NCBI RefSeq assembly: GCF_014648075.1
Contig: NZ_BMQK01000014.1
Span: 1-64,000, forward strand
From: Streptomyces ruber
GTDB lineage: Bacteria; Actinomycetota; Actinomycetes; Streptomycetales; Streptomycetaceae
DNA: 64,000 nucleotides
Direction: 5' to 3'
Below are positions 36,769 to 45,253 of this stretch, in pieces. The notes beneath the pieces are model-generated. The model did no database searches and was not told the DNA's origin. It worked only from the letters and a program-made list of their open reading frames with translations. How positions within the stretch are numbered: the stretch's first letter is position 1; each line of letters opens with the position of its first letter. The translations under genes and the position numbers were made by a program.

Positions 36769-37784
36769 GTTTCCCGATGGCGCTTTTCGTCACCGTACTG
36801 CTGCTGATCGGCAGCGGGTTCTTCGTGGCCGCCGAGTTCGCGCTGGTCGCGGCGAAGCGGCACCGGATGGAGAAGGCGGCGGCCGAGGGGCGGCGCGGCG
36901 CCGGGGCGGCCCTCGCGGGAATGCGGGAGCTGTCGCTGATGCTGGCCGGCGCCCAGCTGGGCATCACGGTCTGCACGCTGGGCCTCGGCTCGGTGTCCAA
37001 GCCGGCCATCTCGCACGAACTCGACCCGCTGCTGCAGGACCTGGGTCTGCCGACCGCGCTCAGCTACGGCGTCGCGTTCGCCGTGGCGATGGTCGTCGTG
37101 GTGTTCCTGCACATGGTGGTCGGCGAGATGGCCCCCAAGTCCTGGGCCATCGCCCACCCCGAGCGCTCCGCGATGCTGCTCTCGCCGCTGTTCCGGGCCG
37201 TCGTCACGGTGGTGCGCCCGCTGATCTGGGTGCTCAACCGGATCAGCAACGCCGTGGTGCGCCTGTTCAGGGTGACGCCGCGGGACGAGATCGTCGAGGT
37301 GCACAACCGTGAGCAGCTCACCCACCTGGTGGAGGAGTCCGAGCGGCTCGGCCTGATCAGCAAGGACGACTCCGAGCTGATCACCGCCTCGCTCACCGAG
37401 CCCGAGACCCCGGTGGCCGAGGTCCTGGTCCCGGCGGAGCGGATCATCTCGGTGCCCGCCGGGGCCGGGCTCGACGCCGTGCTGGCCACGGCGGCCGAGC
37501 ACGACCGGAACCGCCTGCTCGTCCGGGACGGGTCCGTGGTCGTCGGCTCGGTCCACGCGCGCGACGCCCTGATCGCCCGGGGCCGGGGCCGCACCGCCAC
37601 GGCCCGCGCGCTGGCCCGCCCCATCCCGGAGCTGACCACGCGGGACACCGTCGGCCATGCCATCGAGGTACTGCGCCGGCGCCGCGCGACCCTCGCCGTC
37701 GTCCGTGACGACGAGGGCCGGCTGACCGGGCTGGTCGCGCTGGACGACCTCCTCGCCCGTCTGCTGCACCCGCAGCCGGCGTAG
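36765..37784 (+). CDS. CNNM/CorC-type membrane protein, pair B second gene
   Basis: A 339-residue CNNM protein with membrane domain (FFVAAEFALVAAKRHRMEKA, AGAQLGITVCTLGLGS, VVGEMAPKSWAIA) and CBS pair (about 205-335) but no CorC_HlyC domain. It is the short partner of the preceding gene, with ATGA overlap and AGGAGGAGCAGGC as ribosome site. A 16-bp terminator follows. Confidence 0.92.
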   Translation: MSFPMALFVTVLLLIGSGFFVAAEFALVAAKRHRMEKAAAEGRRGAGAALAGMRELSLMLAGAQLGITVCTLGLGSVSKPAISHELDPLLQDLGLPTALSYGVAFAVAMVVVVFLHMVVGEMAPKSWAIAHPERSAMLLSPLFRAVVTVVRPLIWVLNRISNAVVRLFRVTPRDEIVEVHNREQLTHLVEESERLGLISKDDSELITASLTEPETPVAEVLVPAERIISVPAGAGLDAVLATAAEHDRNRLLVRDGSVVVGSVHARDALIARGRGRTATARALARPIPELTTRDTVGHAIEVLRRRRATLAVVRDDEGRLTGLVALDDLLARLLHPQPA

Positions 37785-37806
37785 GGGACCGGCGCCCGTC
37801 TCCCGC

Positions 37807-37843
37807 GGCGCCCCCGGCCGGCAGCACGCCGGCCGGGGGCGCC
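37807..37843 (+). terminator. 16-bp terminator after CNNM pair B
   Basis: GGCGCCCCCGGCCGGC (37807-37822) and its exact complement (37828-37843) flank a 5-base loop, 23 bases after the stop at 37784. Confidence 0.92.
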
Positions 37844-38981
37844 GACCGTCGGCGGAGCGACCACGGACGTCGGGGTGCGGGAGCGGCCCGTCGACGACGG
37901 CCCGTCGTACGCAGGCGGCTGACGGTGTGTCAGTGACGACTGGGGTCCTTCCATGGGCACCGGACCGGTCTCCCGGCACGGCGGCGTCATGGGCCCCGGT
38001 CGCCCCAACACGCTTTCCTGGCACCACTGCTGACGTTTTCGGTCCGCGAGGTTCGGGCCGGCCGATGCGTGGTACCCGGAGTATGTCCACGGTTCGGACC
38101 GAAGCCGCGGGTCGTCCGCTCCGCTCGTACGTGCGGACGGCCGTACGCATGGTCATTCGACGCCGTCATTCCGGGCGGCCGCCGCCCTTCGGCAAGGGCG
38201 GCGGCCGCCGGCGCGAGGACCCGGGTGGCCTCCGGGCGCGGAACCTCGCGCGGAGCGTCCTCACGGCGGCCTGGGGCGTGCGGGAACAGCGCCCCAGCTC
38301 GAACGCGGCCGGAGGACGAGGGACCGGGGCCCGCGGGACCGTTTCGCCGCGGTGTGCGGGCCTCGGTTCCCCTGGTGGTTCAGTTGTCGTTCGCCGTACC
38401 GGGCCCGCGGGCCGGTGCGCGGCCGGCCTCGAACGTGCCCGGAGCGCCCGTCGGCGGGGACGGGCGGGGCGAGGAGTCCGAAGGCGCTCAGAGCGCCGGG
38501 CGGCTGCTTCCGGCGGTGCCGGGGGCGGAGGCGGGGACGGTCCGTCTGCCGCGGCCCCGCCGCGGGACCGCGGCCGTACCGGCCGGCTGCGTGAGCGCCG
38601 CCGTCGGCCGTGTGCCGTCGACCCGCACTGCTCATCACCTCCCGTCGTACCGGCGCCCGGTGCCGCGCGGATCGGCCGCCGCGCACCGCGGTGCGCCTCG
38701 GAGCAGAACGGGCTGTCGTCTCCCGCCGGTGCCGGCGGATGCGGTCTCGGTGGGACGGACCGGGCCGTCGGCCCGGTCCACCGTGCCGGCATCACTGCCC
38801 GCGCTTGGTTCAAGCTATCCGGCGGAGGGGAGGACACCAACCCCGTCGGCGGGAAGTGCCGTGACGACGGGATCGTTCCGGAAGATCGGCCCGGTTCCCG
38901 CAGGTCGCTCGGTCACCGCGGCGCCCGCCCCGCACCACGTGCTCCGTCCTCCGTGGCCGGAATGTGCGGCAGGGCGCCGGT
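37844..38981. other. 1.1-kb stretch without a convincing gene
   Basis: Long open frames exist on both strands, but their translations are Arg/Pro/Gly/Ala-rich with no recognisable motif, and none has a good ribosome site at a plausible start. Short CGTACG-rich palindromic patches (for example near 38123-38150) and CGG-rich runs occur. I see no tRNA, hairpin array or transposase remnant. It may hold regulatory RNA or decayed sequence. Confidence 0.4.
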
Positions 38982-39431
38982 TCACGGCACGGCGTCGCCG
39001 CCCCCGACCGGGGACGTGCCGTCCTCGTCCGCCGGGAGGCCGGGTATCGGGAAGGCTCCCGGCCGCGGAGGGCCGGGCCGCAGGGGACGGCTGTGGCCGC
39101 GGGAGTCGACGGACAGGCGCCGGTGCAGACCGGTGCGGTCCAGGGCGCGGCCGACGGGGGAGCCGACGGACACGAGGGTCAGCCCGCCGCCGGTGCACTG
39201 CAGCGCGCTGTGGATGCCCAGCAGAGTGAAGAGGCTAGCGTTGTCGCACCAGGTGATCGAGGACACGTCGAGCACCACGGAGCTCCTGCCGCCGCCCACC
39301 ACCACATCGACCACCCGGTCGCACAGGTCCTGCACCGTGTCACGATCCAGTTCGCCGAACAAACGCAGCCGTGCGATGCGGCCCTCGGCGACAGGGATGT
39401 CGTGGATAACCAGCCGAGAACACACACCCAT
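38982..39431 (-). CDS. STAS-domain anti-sigma factor antagonist
   Basis: A 149-residue protein. Residues 5-112 are a STAS domain: RIARLRLFGELDRDTVQDLC, then SSVVLDVSSITWCDNASLFT, where the Ser in DNASL sits at the site phosphorylated by partner-switching kinases. A Pro/Gly-rich tail follows (113-149). Such proteins release sigma factors by binding an RsbW-like kinase when unphosphorylated. The partner kinase is not adjacent. GGAAGG before the start fits the GTG at 39425 slightly better than the ATG at 39431. Confidence 0.82.
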   Translation of the reverse strand: MGVCSRLVIHDIPVAEGRIARLRLFGELDRDTVQDLCDRVVDVVVGGGRSSVVLDVSSITWCDNASLFTLLGIHSALQCTGGGLTLVSVGSPVGRALDRTGLHRRLSVDSRGHSRPLRPGPPRPGAFPIPGLPADEDGTSPVGGGDAVP

Positions 39432-39569
39432 ATCCTTCCACGGCCCCGCATGGACTACGTCCGCCGGGGCAAATCGGCAAGTGCCAACGGCAGCCCGCAC
39501 TTGCGGAGCGGTCGCGCTCTCGCGTGTTCGAATTCCAGTTCGATAATGTGGAGGGAGGAGGTGGAGGTC

Positions 39570-40574
39570 ATGGCGACAGGCGCGACGGCAGAGGTGTCGA
39601 CGGTGATGCATGTGCGCTGTCCGGAACGGTTGCCGGAGGAGGTCTACCGGGAGGTGCTGGAGCTGCTGGCGGAACTGTCGCCGGTGGTGCAGGCACTGCC
39701 GCCGGGCGCGGCGCTGGTGGAGCTGAAGGGGGCGCTGCGCTACCACGGGGTCCAGGCACGGCGGCTGGGCGAGGTGCTGCGGCTGCGGACGCTCACCCGG
39801 CTGGGCGTGGACGTGCGGGTGGGGATCGGGCCGACGATCGCGGTGGCGGCCACCGCCTCCGGGCGGGTGCCCGCGGAGGGCGGGGTGCTGGCGGTCGACC
39901 CCGGCCAGGTCACCGACTGGCTGGCGCCGCTGCCGGTGGAGGCGCTGTACGGGATCGGCCCCCGCCAGGCGGCCGTCCTCACGGACTACGGCATCCACAC
40001 CGTGGGCCTGCTCGCCGCGGTGCCGTCCGCCACCGTGCAGCGGCTGCTGGGCGGCACCGCCGGGCGGCTGGCCGCCGACCGGGCCCGGGGCGTCGACCCG
40101 CGCCCCGTCGTCCCGCGCGACCTGCCCGCCTCGGCCTCCGTCCGGCACGCCTTCGACCGGCACACCCTGGACGGTGCGGCCGTGCGCGCGGCCCTGCTCG
40201 ACCTCGTGGTCCGGCTCGGCCTGCGGCTGCGCGGGCGCGGCCAGGCGGCCCGGGCGCTGTCGCTGTCGCTGCGGTTCGCCGGGGGCACGGGCTGGGAGAA
40301 GACCCGCCGGCTCGCCGGGCCCTCCGCGCACGAGGACGACCTGCGCCGGGCGGCCTACCGGCTGCTGGACGCCGCCGGTCTCCAGCGCGCCCGCCTCACC
40401 GGCATCGCGCTCACCGCCCAGGACCTCGTCCCCGCCGACCAGGTCGTCGAACAGCTCAGCCTGGACCGGGCGCGCGAGGCCCGGCTGGCCGCCGAGACCG
40501 CGCTCGACCGCATCCGCGACAAGTTCGGCCCGGACGCCATCGGCCCCGCGGCCGCCCTGCGCCGCGCCTCCTGA
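39570..40574 (+). CDS. Y-family DNA polymerase relative without catalytic acids (ImuB-like)
   Basis: A 334-residue protein with the thumb/helix-hairpin-helix and little-finger parts of Y-family polymerases: TIAVAATASGRVPAEGGVLA, LPVEALYGIGPRQAAVLTDYG, then a beta-rich little finger (RGRGQAARALSLSLRFAGG) and EQLSLDRAREARL. The palm is reduced: where polymerases have HVDMDAF and SIDE(A), this protein has VMHVRCPE and ALVELKG, so the metal-binding Asp/Glu residues are missing. It resembles ImuB, the inactive adapter of mutasome systems, but lacks a clear ImuB C-terminal tail, and no imuA or dnaE2 is in the window. GGAGGTGGAGGTC precedes the ATG. Confidence 0.82.
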   Translation: MATGATAEVSTVMHVRCPERLPEEVYREVLELLAELSPVVQALPPGAALVELKGALRYHGVQARRLGEVLRLRTLTRLGVDVRVGIGPTIAVAATASGRVPAEGGVLAVDPGQVTDWLAPLPVEALYGIGPRQAAVLTDYGIHTVGLLAAVPSATVQRLLGGTAGRLAADRARGVDPRPVVPRDLPASASVRHAFDRHTLDGAAVRAALLDLVVRLGLRLRGRGQAARALSLSLRFAGGTGWEKTRRLAGPSAHEDDLRRAAYRLLDAAGLQRARLTGIALTAQDLVPADQVVEQLSLDRAREARLAAETALDRIRDKFGPDAIGPAAALRRAS

Positions 40575-40587
40575 CCGTCCCGTGGTC

Positions 40588-40616
40588 CCGCGGGGCCTGT
40601 GCGAAGAGCCCCGCGG
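40588..40616. terminator. Terminator between convergent genes
   Basis: CCGCGGGGC (40588-40596) pairs with GCCCCGCGG (40608-40616), 11-base loop, centred between the polymerase-like stop (40574) and the permease stop (40622). Confidence 0.75.
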
Positions 40617-40621
40617 ACCGG

Positions 40622-42715
40622 CTACCGCCTGCTGCGCACGAGCAGGTACAGGAAGTACGGCGTGCCGACCACGGCCGTCATCAGGCCGGCGCCGAGCTGC
40701 GCCGGGGCGATCACCGTGCGGCCGAGCAGGTCGGCCGTGCCGACCAGGGCGGCGCCGAGCAGCATCGCCACGGGCACGACCCGCACGTGCCGCCGGCCCA
40801 CCAGGGCCCTGGCCGCGTGCGGGGCCACCAGACCCACGAAGCCGATGGTGCCCGCCGAGGCGACGGCGGTCGCGCTGAGCAGGACGCTCACCACGAGGAA
40901 CCCGAACCGGGCTCGTCCCGGCGGCAGCCCGAGCAGCCGCGGGGTGTCCTCGTTCAGCGACACCAGGTCCAGCTCGGTGCGCCGGGCGACGGCCGCCGCG
41001 GTGCCGAGGACCAGGACCAGGGCGACGGGCAGCACGTCCGGCAGGGTGCGTCCGTACGTGGAGCCGGACAGCCAGGTCAGCGCCTTCGTCGCGTCGAACG
41101 GGTCGGTGAGCACGATCGTCAGGCTGATCAGGGCCGTCGTACCGGCGGAGACACCGATCCCGACGAGGACCAGGCGGCTCTGCCGGAAGCCGCCGCGCGC
41201 GGCGAGCCCGAACACGACGGCCGAGGCGGCGGCCGCCCCCGCGAACGCGGCCCCGGCGATGCCCCACGATCCGGCGAGCGGCACGGTCGTCACCAGGAGG
41301 ACGGCACCGAGCGCCGCACCGCCGGAGACGCCCAGGATGCCGGGCTCCGCCAGCGGATTGCGGGTCACGGCCTGCACCAGCGTGCCGGAGAGGGCGAGCG
41401 CCGCGCCCGCGAGGAGCGCCGCGAGCACCCGGGGCACCCGGGTGTCGAGCACGAACGACACGCCTCGGCCCGCCCTGCCTTGCGCCCAGTTGACGACGTC
41501 CCCGAGCAGCAGCTTGCTGTCCCCGAGCAGGACGGCGGCGACCGTCACGCCCACGAGCACCGCGACGAGCACGGCCACGGTGGCCAGGAACACCGTACGG
41601 CCCGGGACGCGCAGCCGCTCCGGTGCCCCGGTACCGCCGGTGTCGCGCACACGCAGCGCCATGACCACCAGGAAGACGGCGCCGACGACACTCGTGACGA
41701 CGCCCGTGGGGACGGCGACCGCGGTGTCGGCGGGCAGGAGCGCGCGCAGCAGCACGTCCGAGCCGAGCACCAGCGCGGCCCCCACCAGACCGGCCGCGGG
41801 CAGGCTCGTACGGGACCGGGTGAACCCGCGGAACCGGCGGGCGAGCGGACGGACCAGGGCGGGTGCGCACAGGCCGACGAACCCGACCGGCCCGGCGAGG
41901 GTGACCGCGGCGGCGGACAGCAGCGCCGCCAGCACGACCGCGGTGACGCGGGTGGCCCGTACCGGGACGCCGAGGCCGCGGGCCGCGTCGTCGCCGAGGG
42001 CGAGGGCGTCGACCCGGCGGGCCACCAGGAGCAGGCCGGCCAGTCCGGCGAGGACGACGGGCAGCATCCGTACGACGCCGTCGAACCCGTTCTGGCTGAT
42101 GCCGCCCTGGTTCCACTGGTACAGGCCCTCCGTCTGCTCGGGGAACAGCAGGAGCAGCCCCTCGGTGACGGAGCCGAGACCGAGGGCGAGCGCGCTGCCG
42201 GCGAGGACGAGCCGGACGGTGCCCGTACCGAGGCCGGACAGGGCGAGGACGACGGCCGCCGCCGCGAGCCCGCCGAGGAACGCGATGCCGGAGGAGGCCA
42301 CGAGCGGGAGCGAGACGCCCGTGACGGCGACCAGTCCGAGGGCCAGGTAGGAGCCCGCGTTCACCGCGAGGGTGTCGGGCGAGGCGAGCACGTTGCGGCT
42401 GACCGCCTGCAGGGCGGCGCCCGCCGTGCCGAGGGCGGCGCCGACCAGGAGCCCGGCCGCCGCCCTCGGCAGCCGGGAGGCGACGACGACGGACGCGTCG
42501 GACGGATCGGCCCGGCCGGTGAGGGCCCGCCACACCTCGGCGGGGCCGACGGCGGCGGTGCCCTGGGTGAGGTCGACGACGGCGAGGACGGCGACCAGGA
42601 GCAGCAGCCCGGCCGTCACCGCGGCCGCGCCCGGCCGGCCCGCGGCGGTGGCCGCCGGGGGGCCGGTGGCGGGGGCCGGCGGACGGGGCGCGGGGGTCTT
42701 CACGGGGACGGCCAT
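40622..42715 (-). CDS. Fused double FecCD siderophore permease (FhuB-like)
   Basis: A 697-residue permease formed of two FecCD units in tandem, about 20 membrane helices in all. Unit 1 (about 30-350) contains LPRAAAGLLVGAALGTAGAA and NVLASPDTLAVNAGS; unit 2 (about 365-695) contains RVPRVLAALLAGAALALSG, NPLAEPGILGVSGGAALGA and FVGLVAPHAARALVG. Such FhuB-type fusions form the whole channel in one chain. With the upstream ATPase and lipoprotein it imports an iron-siderophore. GGAAG lies upstream of the ATG. Last gene of an operon governed by an iron box. Confidence 0.93.
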   Translation of the reverse strand: MAVPVKTPAPRPPAPATGPPAATAAGRPGAAAVTAGLLLLVAVLAVVDLTQGTAAVGPAEVWRALTGRADPSDASVVVASRLPRAAAGLLVGAALGTAGAALQAVSRNVLASPDTLAVNAGSYLALGLVAVTGVSLPLVASSGIAFLGGLAAAAVVLALSGLGTGTVRLVLAGSALALGLGSVTEGLLLLFPEQTEGLYQWNQGGISQNGFDGVVRMLPVVLAGLAGLLLVARRVDALALGDDAARGLGVPVRATRVTAVVLAALLSAAAVTLAGPVGFVGLCAPALVRPLARRFRGFTRSRTSLPAAGLVGAALVLGSDVLLRALLPADTAVAVPTGVVTSVVGAVFLVVMALRVRDTGGTGAPERLRVPGRTVFLATVAVLVAVLVGVTVAAVLLGDSKLLLGDVVNWAQGRAGRGVSFVLDTRVPRVLAALLAGAALALSGTLVQAVTRNPLAEPGILGVSGGAALGAVLLVTTVPLAGSWGIAGAAFAGAAAASAVVFGLAARGGFRQSRLVLVGIGVSAGTTALISLTIVLTDPFDATKALTWLSGSTYGRTLPDVLPVALVLVLGTAAAVARRTELDLVSLNEDTPRLLGLPPGRARFGFLVVSVLLSATAVASAGTIGFVGLVAPHAARALVGRRHVRVVPVAMLLGAALVGTADLLGRTVIAPAQLGAGLMTAVVGTPYFLYLLVRSRR

Positions 42716-42738
42716 GGTGGTTGTTGCTTCCGTTCGTG

Positions 42739-43722
42739 TTACTTGGCCGTCAGCGCGTCGACGACGGCGTCGACGTACGCCTCCATCGAACCGGGACCGC
42801 CGAACATCCAGATGCCGTCGGGCAGCCGGTGCACGTCGCCGTTCTCCACGAACGGCAGCGACTTCCACACGGAGTTGCCGGCCAGCGCGCCCGCGAACGG
42901 GGTGGCGCTGTCCTGCTCGTCGCTGCCGATGTAGGCGAACCGCACGTCGTCCGGGAGGCCGGTGAGTCCCTCGACGTCGGTGGAGGCGAGCCCGTAGTCC
43001 GCGTCGCCCTCCATGGTCCAGGCGTTCTTCAGGCCGAGCTCCTCGTTGACGGTGCCGATGAGCGAACCGCCGGTGTACGGGCGGATCGTGACCTGGCCGG
43101 AGGTGACGTAGCCGTCGGCGAAGGCGATGGAGCTCCCGTCGAGGCCGGCGTCGGCGAGGGCCTTCTTCCCTTCGGCGAGCTTCGCGTCGAACTGCTCGTT
43201 GACCTTCTCGGCCTGCTCGGTCCTGCCGGTGGCCTCGGCGATGAGGTCGACGTTCTCCTTCATCCGCCCGATCTGGTCGGCGGCGTCGGCGCCCTCGACC
43301 TCGAGGACCGGGGCGATCCCGCGCAGCTGCTTCAGGGCGGACGCGGTCAGGTCGCTGGTGGCGACGACGAGATCGGGGGAGAGGGAGGCGATGGTGTCCA
43401 TGCTGGGCTCGCCGCGCGTGCCGATGTCCTTGGGGCTGTTCCTCAGCGGGACGGCGGAGTCCCAGGTCCTGTAGCCCTTGACGTCGGCCACGCCGACGGG
43501 GTCCACGCCGAGCGACACGAGGCTCTCGACGACGTTCCACTCGGTCGCGACGACCTTCTCGGCGGGGCCGTCGAGGGTCACCTCCGTGCCGTTCGCGCCG
43601 GTGACGGTGATGCGCTCGGCGGACTGCTCCGCGCTGCCGGCGGCGGGCTCGGTGGTGCCACAGGCGGCGAGGGCGAGCCCCGCGGCGGCGAGGGCGGCCG
43701 AGGTGAGGAGGTGGCGCTTCAT
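42739..43722 (-). CDS. Iron-siderophore-binding lipoprotein
   Basis: A 327-residue class III substrate-binding lipoprotein. The signal peptide MKRHLLTSAALAAAGLALAAC ends at the lipobox Cys21. The PeriBP-fold signature includes AEKVVATEWNVVESLVSLGV and SLSPDLVVATSDLT, with WMFGGPGSMEAYVDAV near the end. It delivers ferri-siderophore to the fused permease. The ATG overlaps the stop of the ATPase gene by 4 bases. Confidence 0.93.
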   Translation of the reverse strand: MKRHLLTSAALAAAGLALAACGTTEPAAGSAEQSAERITVTGANGTEVTLDGPAEKVVATEWNVVESLVSLGVDPVGVADVKGYRTWDSAVPLRNSPKDIGTRGEPSMDTIASLSPDLVVATSDLTASALKQLRGIAPVLEVEGADAADQIGRMKENVDLIAEATGRTEQAEKVNEQFDAKLAEGKKALADAGLDGSSIAFADGYVTSGQVTIRPYTGGSLIGTVNEELGLKNAWTMEGDADYGLASTDVEGLTGLPDDVRFAYIGSDEQDSATPFAGALAGNSVWKSLPFVENGDVHRLPDGIWMFGGPGSMEAYVDAVVDALTAK

Positions 43723-44576
43723 GAGGTGGTGCCGAGCCTTTCGGTACGGGTGTGGTGACGGCCGATCGCGCGGGTGCGCAGCCGGCCGGTGAGGGGGTCG
43801 GTGCCGACGTCGATGCGGATGCCGTAGACGGCGGTCAGGCGCTCCGGTGTCAGGACGTCCTCGGGCGGTCCGTCGGCGACGACGCGGCCGGCCTCCAGCA
43901 GGGCGATCCGGTCGGCGACGGCCGCCGCCTGGTCGAGGTCGTGCAGGACGACGCCGACGGCGATCCCGTGGTCGTCCGCCAGGTCGCGCACCAGGTCGAG
44001 GAGTTCGACCTGGTAGCGCAGGTCGAGGTAGGTCGTGGGCTCGTCGAGGAGGAGCACGCCCGTCTCCTGGGCGAGACAGCTGGCGAGCCAGACGCGCTGC
44101 AGCTGCCCGCCGGACAGCTGTTCGGCGCCGCGCCCGGCGAGCTCCTCGACGCCCGTCAGCCGCAGCGCGCGGCCGACCGCGGCCGGGCCGTCCGGGTCGG
44201 ACCGCCCCCAGCGCCCCCGGTGCGGATAGCGCCCGAACTCGACGAGGTCCCGGACGGTCAGCCCGCCGGGTGTGGGGCGCGCCTGGGTCAGCAGGGCGAC
44301 GTGCAGCGAGAACTGACGGGCCGTCATGGCGAGGCCGTCGGTGTCCCCGTCGATCGTCAGGGAGGCGTCGCGGGCCCGCTGCAGGCGTGCGATCGTGCGC
44401 AGCAGCGTCGACTTGCCGCTGCCGTTCGGGCCCACCAGGGCGGTCACCTCGCCGGGCCGGAGGGTGATGTCCGCCGCGTGGACGACATCGACGCCGTCGT
44501 ACGCGACGGTCACCTCCCGGGCCGACAGCTCGTGTCCGCGCAGCCGGGTGCGGGGAGCGTCTTCACCAGGTCTCAC
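43719..44576 (-). CDS. Iron-siderophore ABC transporter ATPase (FepC type)
   Basis: A 285-residue ABC ATPase: Walker A GPNGSGKST (about 49-57), signature LSGGQLQRVWLASCL, Walker B VLLLDEPTTYLD and H-loop VGVVLHDLDQA. The segment LRYQVELLDLVRDLA is typical of siderophore systems. The GTG at 44576 has no ribosome site and begins 6 bases from the iron box, so the mRNA may be leaderless, or initiation may occur at an internal GTG near 44513. First gene of the three-gene importer. Confidence 0.92.
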   Translation of the reverse strand: MRPGEDAPRTRLRGHELSAREVTVAYDGVDVVHAADITLRPGEVTALVGPNGSGKSTLLRTIARLQRARDASLTIDGDTDGLAMTARQFSLHVALLTQARPTPGGLTVRDLVEFGRYPHRGRWGRSDPDGPAAVGRALRLTGVEELAGRGAEQLSGGQLQRVWLASCLAQETGVLLLDEPTTYLDLRYQVELLDLVRDLADDHGIAVGVVLHDLDQAAAVADRIALLEAGRVVADGPPEDVLTPERLTAVYGIRIDVGTDPLTGRLRTRAIGRHHTRTERLGTTS

Positions 44577-44582
44577 GAGGTG

Positions 44583-44601
44583 AAGGTTAGCCTAGCCTTA
44601 G
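44583..44601. promoter_or_regulatory. DmdR/IdeR iron box
   Basis: AAGGTTAGCCTAGCCTTAG is a 19-bp near-palindrome close to the actinobacterial iron-box consensus TTAGGTTAGGCTAACCTAA. It overlaps the promoter of the siderophore importer, implying repression when iron is plentiful. Confidence 0.88.
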
Positions 44602-44650
44602 TTCGGTTGGTCACAGGGTGTCCCGACCGTCCGCCGGTGTCCGCCGGTGC

Positions 44651-44677
44651 CTGTCGTGTCTGTCGTGTCTGTCGTGT
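44651..44677. repeat. Three tandem copies of CTGTCGTGT
   Basis: The 9-mer CTGTCGTGT occurs three times head to tail (44651, 44660, 44669) and abuts the stop codon of the minus-strand gene at 44678. A 10-mer (GTCCGCCGGT) is doubled just before it. Likely a slippage-prone microsatellite. Confidence 0.8.
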
Positions 44678-44953
44678 CTAGAAACTCCAGAACGTCAGCG
44701 GGTCCGTGCCGTAGACGGCCACCAGTACGGCCAGGAGGGCCACGTCCGCGATGCCGAGCGCGAGACCCAGCCGGGCGCGCCGGGGGCGGGGCGTGCCGCG
44801 GCGCAGAGCCGTCACGGCGAGCCAGATGGCCAGGGGGCCGAGCACGAGGTTGAGCACGAGGAGCCCGGCGAGCCCGAGGACGAACGACGCCACCGCCATC
44901 CCCTCGGTGTCCCGCCGTCCCGCCTCGCGCGTGGGCGCCGCGGTCATCCGCAT
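44678..44953 (-). CDS. DUF4190-type small membrane protein
   Basis: A 91-residue protein with two membrane helices (about 18-43, MAVASFVLGLAGLLVLNLVL; about 58-80, RLGLALGIADVALLAVLVAV) in the DUF4190 pattern widespread in actinobacteria, whose function is not established. The ATG at 44953 has GGAGGGCGTGACC upstream. It directly follows the 54-codon gene at 44956 (2 bases apart), so the two form an operon. Confidence 0.8.
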   Translation of the reverse strand: MRMTAAPTREAGRRDTEGMAVASFVLGLAGLLVLNLVLGPLAIWLAVTALRRGTPRPRRARLGLALGIADVALLAVLVAVYGTDPLTFWSF

Positions 44954-44955
44954 GG

Positions 44956-45120
44956 TCACGCCCTCCCCGTCCGGCCGCGGCGGGACCGTTCCCGTACGGC
45001 GAAGACCAGCAGGTACACCGCGATCAGGCTGCCGGCGACCAGGGTGACGGGCAACGGCAGGTAGGCCGCGGCGCCCACGAGGACACCGAGCACGAGCAGG
45101 GCCACGACAAGGGCGAGCAC
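44956..45120 (-). CDS. 54-residue two-helix membrane protein
   Basis: A very short gene. GTG at 45120 with the excellent ribosome site GGAGGTAACCC opens 54 codons: a helix (LALVVALLVLGVLVGAAAY), a Pro-containing turn (LPLPV), a second helix (TLVAGSLIAVYLLVFAV) and a basic tail (RERSRRGRTGRA). All third positions are G/C apart from a few, as in the neighbours. It is followed 2 bases later by the DUF4190-type gene. No function known. Confidence 0.75.
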   Translation of the reverse strand: MLALVVALLVLGVLVGAAAYLPLPVTLVAGSLIAVYLLVFAVRERSRRGRTGRA

Positions 45121-45253
45121 GGGTTACCTCCGTCCGGGCGCGGACGCGGACACTTGCGATAGCTGCCTCGACGCATGCATGACACAGCGGGTGTCCAGGA
45201 TCGGCCGGATCAAGCACGGGAGACCGCCGAGGAGGCGGGCCCGGGCGGGGCGT

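Noticed and set aside
38166..38840. 224-codon minus-strand frame in the coding gap
   Set aside because: Extreme Arg/Pro content, no ribosome site at the start and no recognisable motif.
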